Shown here one piece after another: positions 63,825 to 64,000 of a stretch of DNA of 64,000 nucleotides. Numbering within the stretch: the stretch's first letter is position 1; each line of letters begins with the position of its first letter. Source of the stretch: Bacteroidota bacterium (lineage in GTDB: Bacteria; Bacteroidota; Bacteroidia; Flavobacteriales_D; Crocinitomicaceae); the NCBI GenBank assembly GCA_006226425.1, contig SBGX01000018.1, positions 62,001 to 126,000 of the forward strand. The letters are read 5' to 3'. Position numbers and translations under genes: made by a program. Under the pieces are notes generated by a model. The model did no database searches. It saw only the letters and a list, made by a program, of their open reading frames with translations, and had not been told where the DNA came from.

Positions 63825-64000
63825 TCGCGTAATCATCTCTGGTGGTGGAACAGGAGGACATGTCTTCCCGGCCATTGCAATCGCCAACGAAATCAGACGT
63901 CGAAACCCTTCTGCAAACATCCTTTTTATAGGCGCTAAAGGGAAAATGGAAATGGAAAAAGTACCCGAAGCAGGATACAACATTAACGGCTTACCAATCG
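63814..64000 (+). CDS. murG: UDP-GlcNAc transferase MurG (partial, 3' end outside window)
   Basis: About 62 codons are visible from the ATG at 63814 ([20 protein letters not shown]), ending at the window edge. The [15 protein letters not shown] glycine-rich loop and later [17 protein letters not shown] (GxxxGxE variant region) are diagnostic for MurG, which adds GlcNAc to lipid I to form lipid II. It overlaps the end of ftsW by 11 bases, continuing the coupled dcw operon. Confidence 0.95.
   Translation, partial: MTINRVIISGGGTGGHVFPAIAIANEIRRRNPSANILFIGAKGKMEMEKVPEAGYNINGLPI

Noticed and set aside
1-64000. CRISPR array, prophage, IS element or rRNA operon
   Set aside because: No regularly spaced repeats, transposase, phage structural gene or rRNA sequence was recognised on either strand.

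Overview
The window is a chromosomal segment of a member of the Bacteroidota, most likely a Flavobacteriales-type marine or freshwater lineage (order-level guess only). The evidence is: many start codons preceded by the Bacteroidetes -7 element TAnnTTTG and mostly lacking strong Shine-Dalgarno sites; a type IX secretion (T9SS) component (PorZ) next to recO; a very large secreted protein with a T9SS C-terminal sorting domain; LytTR and TPR histidine kinases; menaquinone synthesis (menB); DUF1573 and DUF420 proteins; and abundant lipoproteins. Base composition is moderate by eye, with the 5.7-kb gene at 24231-29960 visibly more AT-rich. No phage, IS element or CRISPR array was recognised.

Layout. 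1-3299 (minus): a translationally coupled trio of PaaG-like isomerase, HisKA_2 histidine kinase and 3-hydroxyacyl-CoA dehydrogenase. 3469-5820 (plus): an unrecognised thioesterase-like protein and a secreted alpha/beta hydrolase. 5821-13863 (minus): a type II (archaeal-type) GAPDH homologue with a phosphoglycosyl transferase, a membrane protein with a PstS-like lipoprotein, then a group with a GT39-like glycosyltransferase and three lipoproteins, one a putative zinc protease. 14015-17927: an LTA-synthase-like sulfatase-fold enzyme convergent with a GDPD lipoprotein, and an outer-membrane-like protein. 18011-19237: a toxin/effector-like protein with a caspase-like His/Cys pair and an N-terminus like cargo of extracellular contractile injection systems. 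19351-21446: an arsenic operon (arsR, arsC-like, acr3) with a visible operator. 21486-24125: a ChaN-like protein, a cold-shock operon with a long structured leader, and a methyltransferase. 24231-29960: the giant T9SS protease-like cargo. 30264-30337: an odd tRNA-Arg(UCG). 30498-33538: porZ-recO. 33597-35315: a peptide-binding lipoprotein. 35394-40634 (minus): a cytochrome c oxidase assembly/structural operon (ctaB, two subunit III, subunit IV, two Sco-like proteins, DUF420). 40718-41062: a structured intergenic stretch, possibly an ncRNA. 41063-44033: a LytS/LytR-type two-component pair. 44144-53904: housekeeping genes (leuS, menB, mscS, an SDR, DUF1573, a TPR-like lipoprotein, def, yyaL). 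54217-64000 (plus): the dcw cell-wall/division cluster mraZ-rsmH-ftsL-ftsI-murE-mraY-murD-(extra ORF)-ftsW-murG, with MraZ boxes and a DnaA box upstream.

Most genes are ordinary. The observations I rate highest are the eCIS-cargo/caspase-like protein, the tRNA-Arg in which the elbow pair G19-C56 appears replaced by U19-A56, a stand-alone relative of the MurD C-terminal domain between murD and ftsW, MraZ-box arrays facing both ways in the dcw promoter region, the possible ncRNA at 40.7-40.9 kb, the long cold-shock leader, and a Sco-like protein lacking the copper-ligand histidine.
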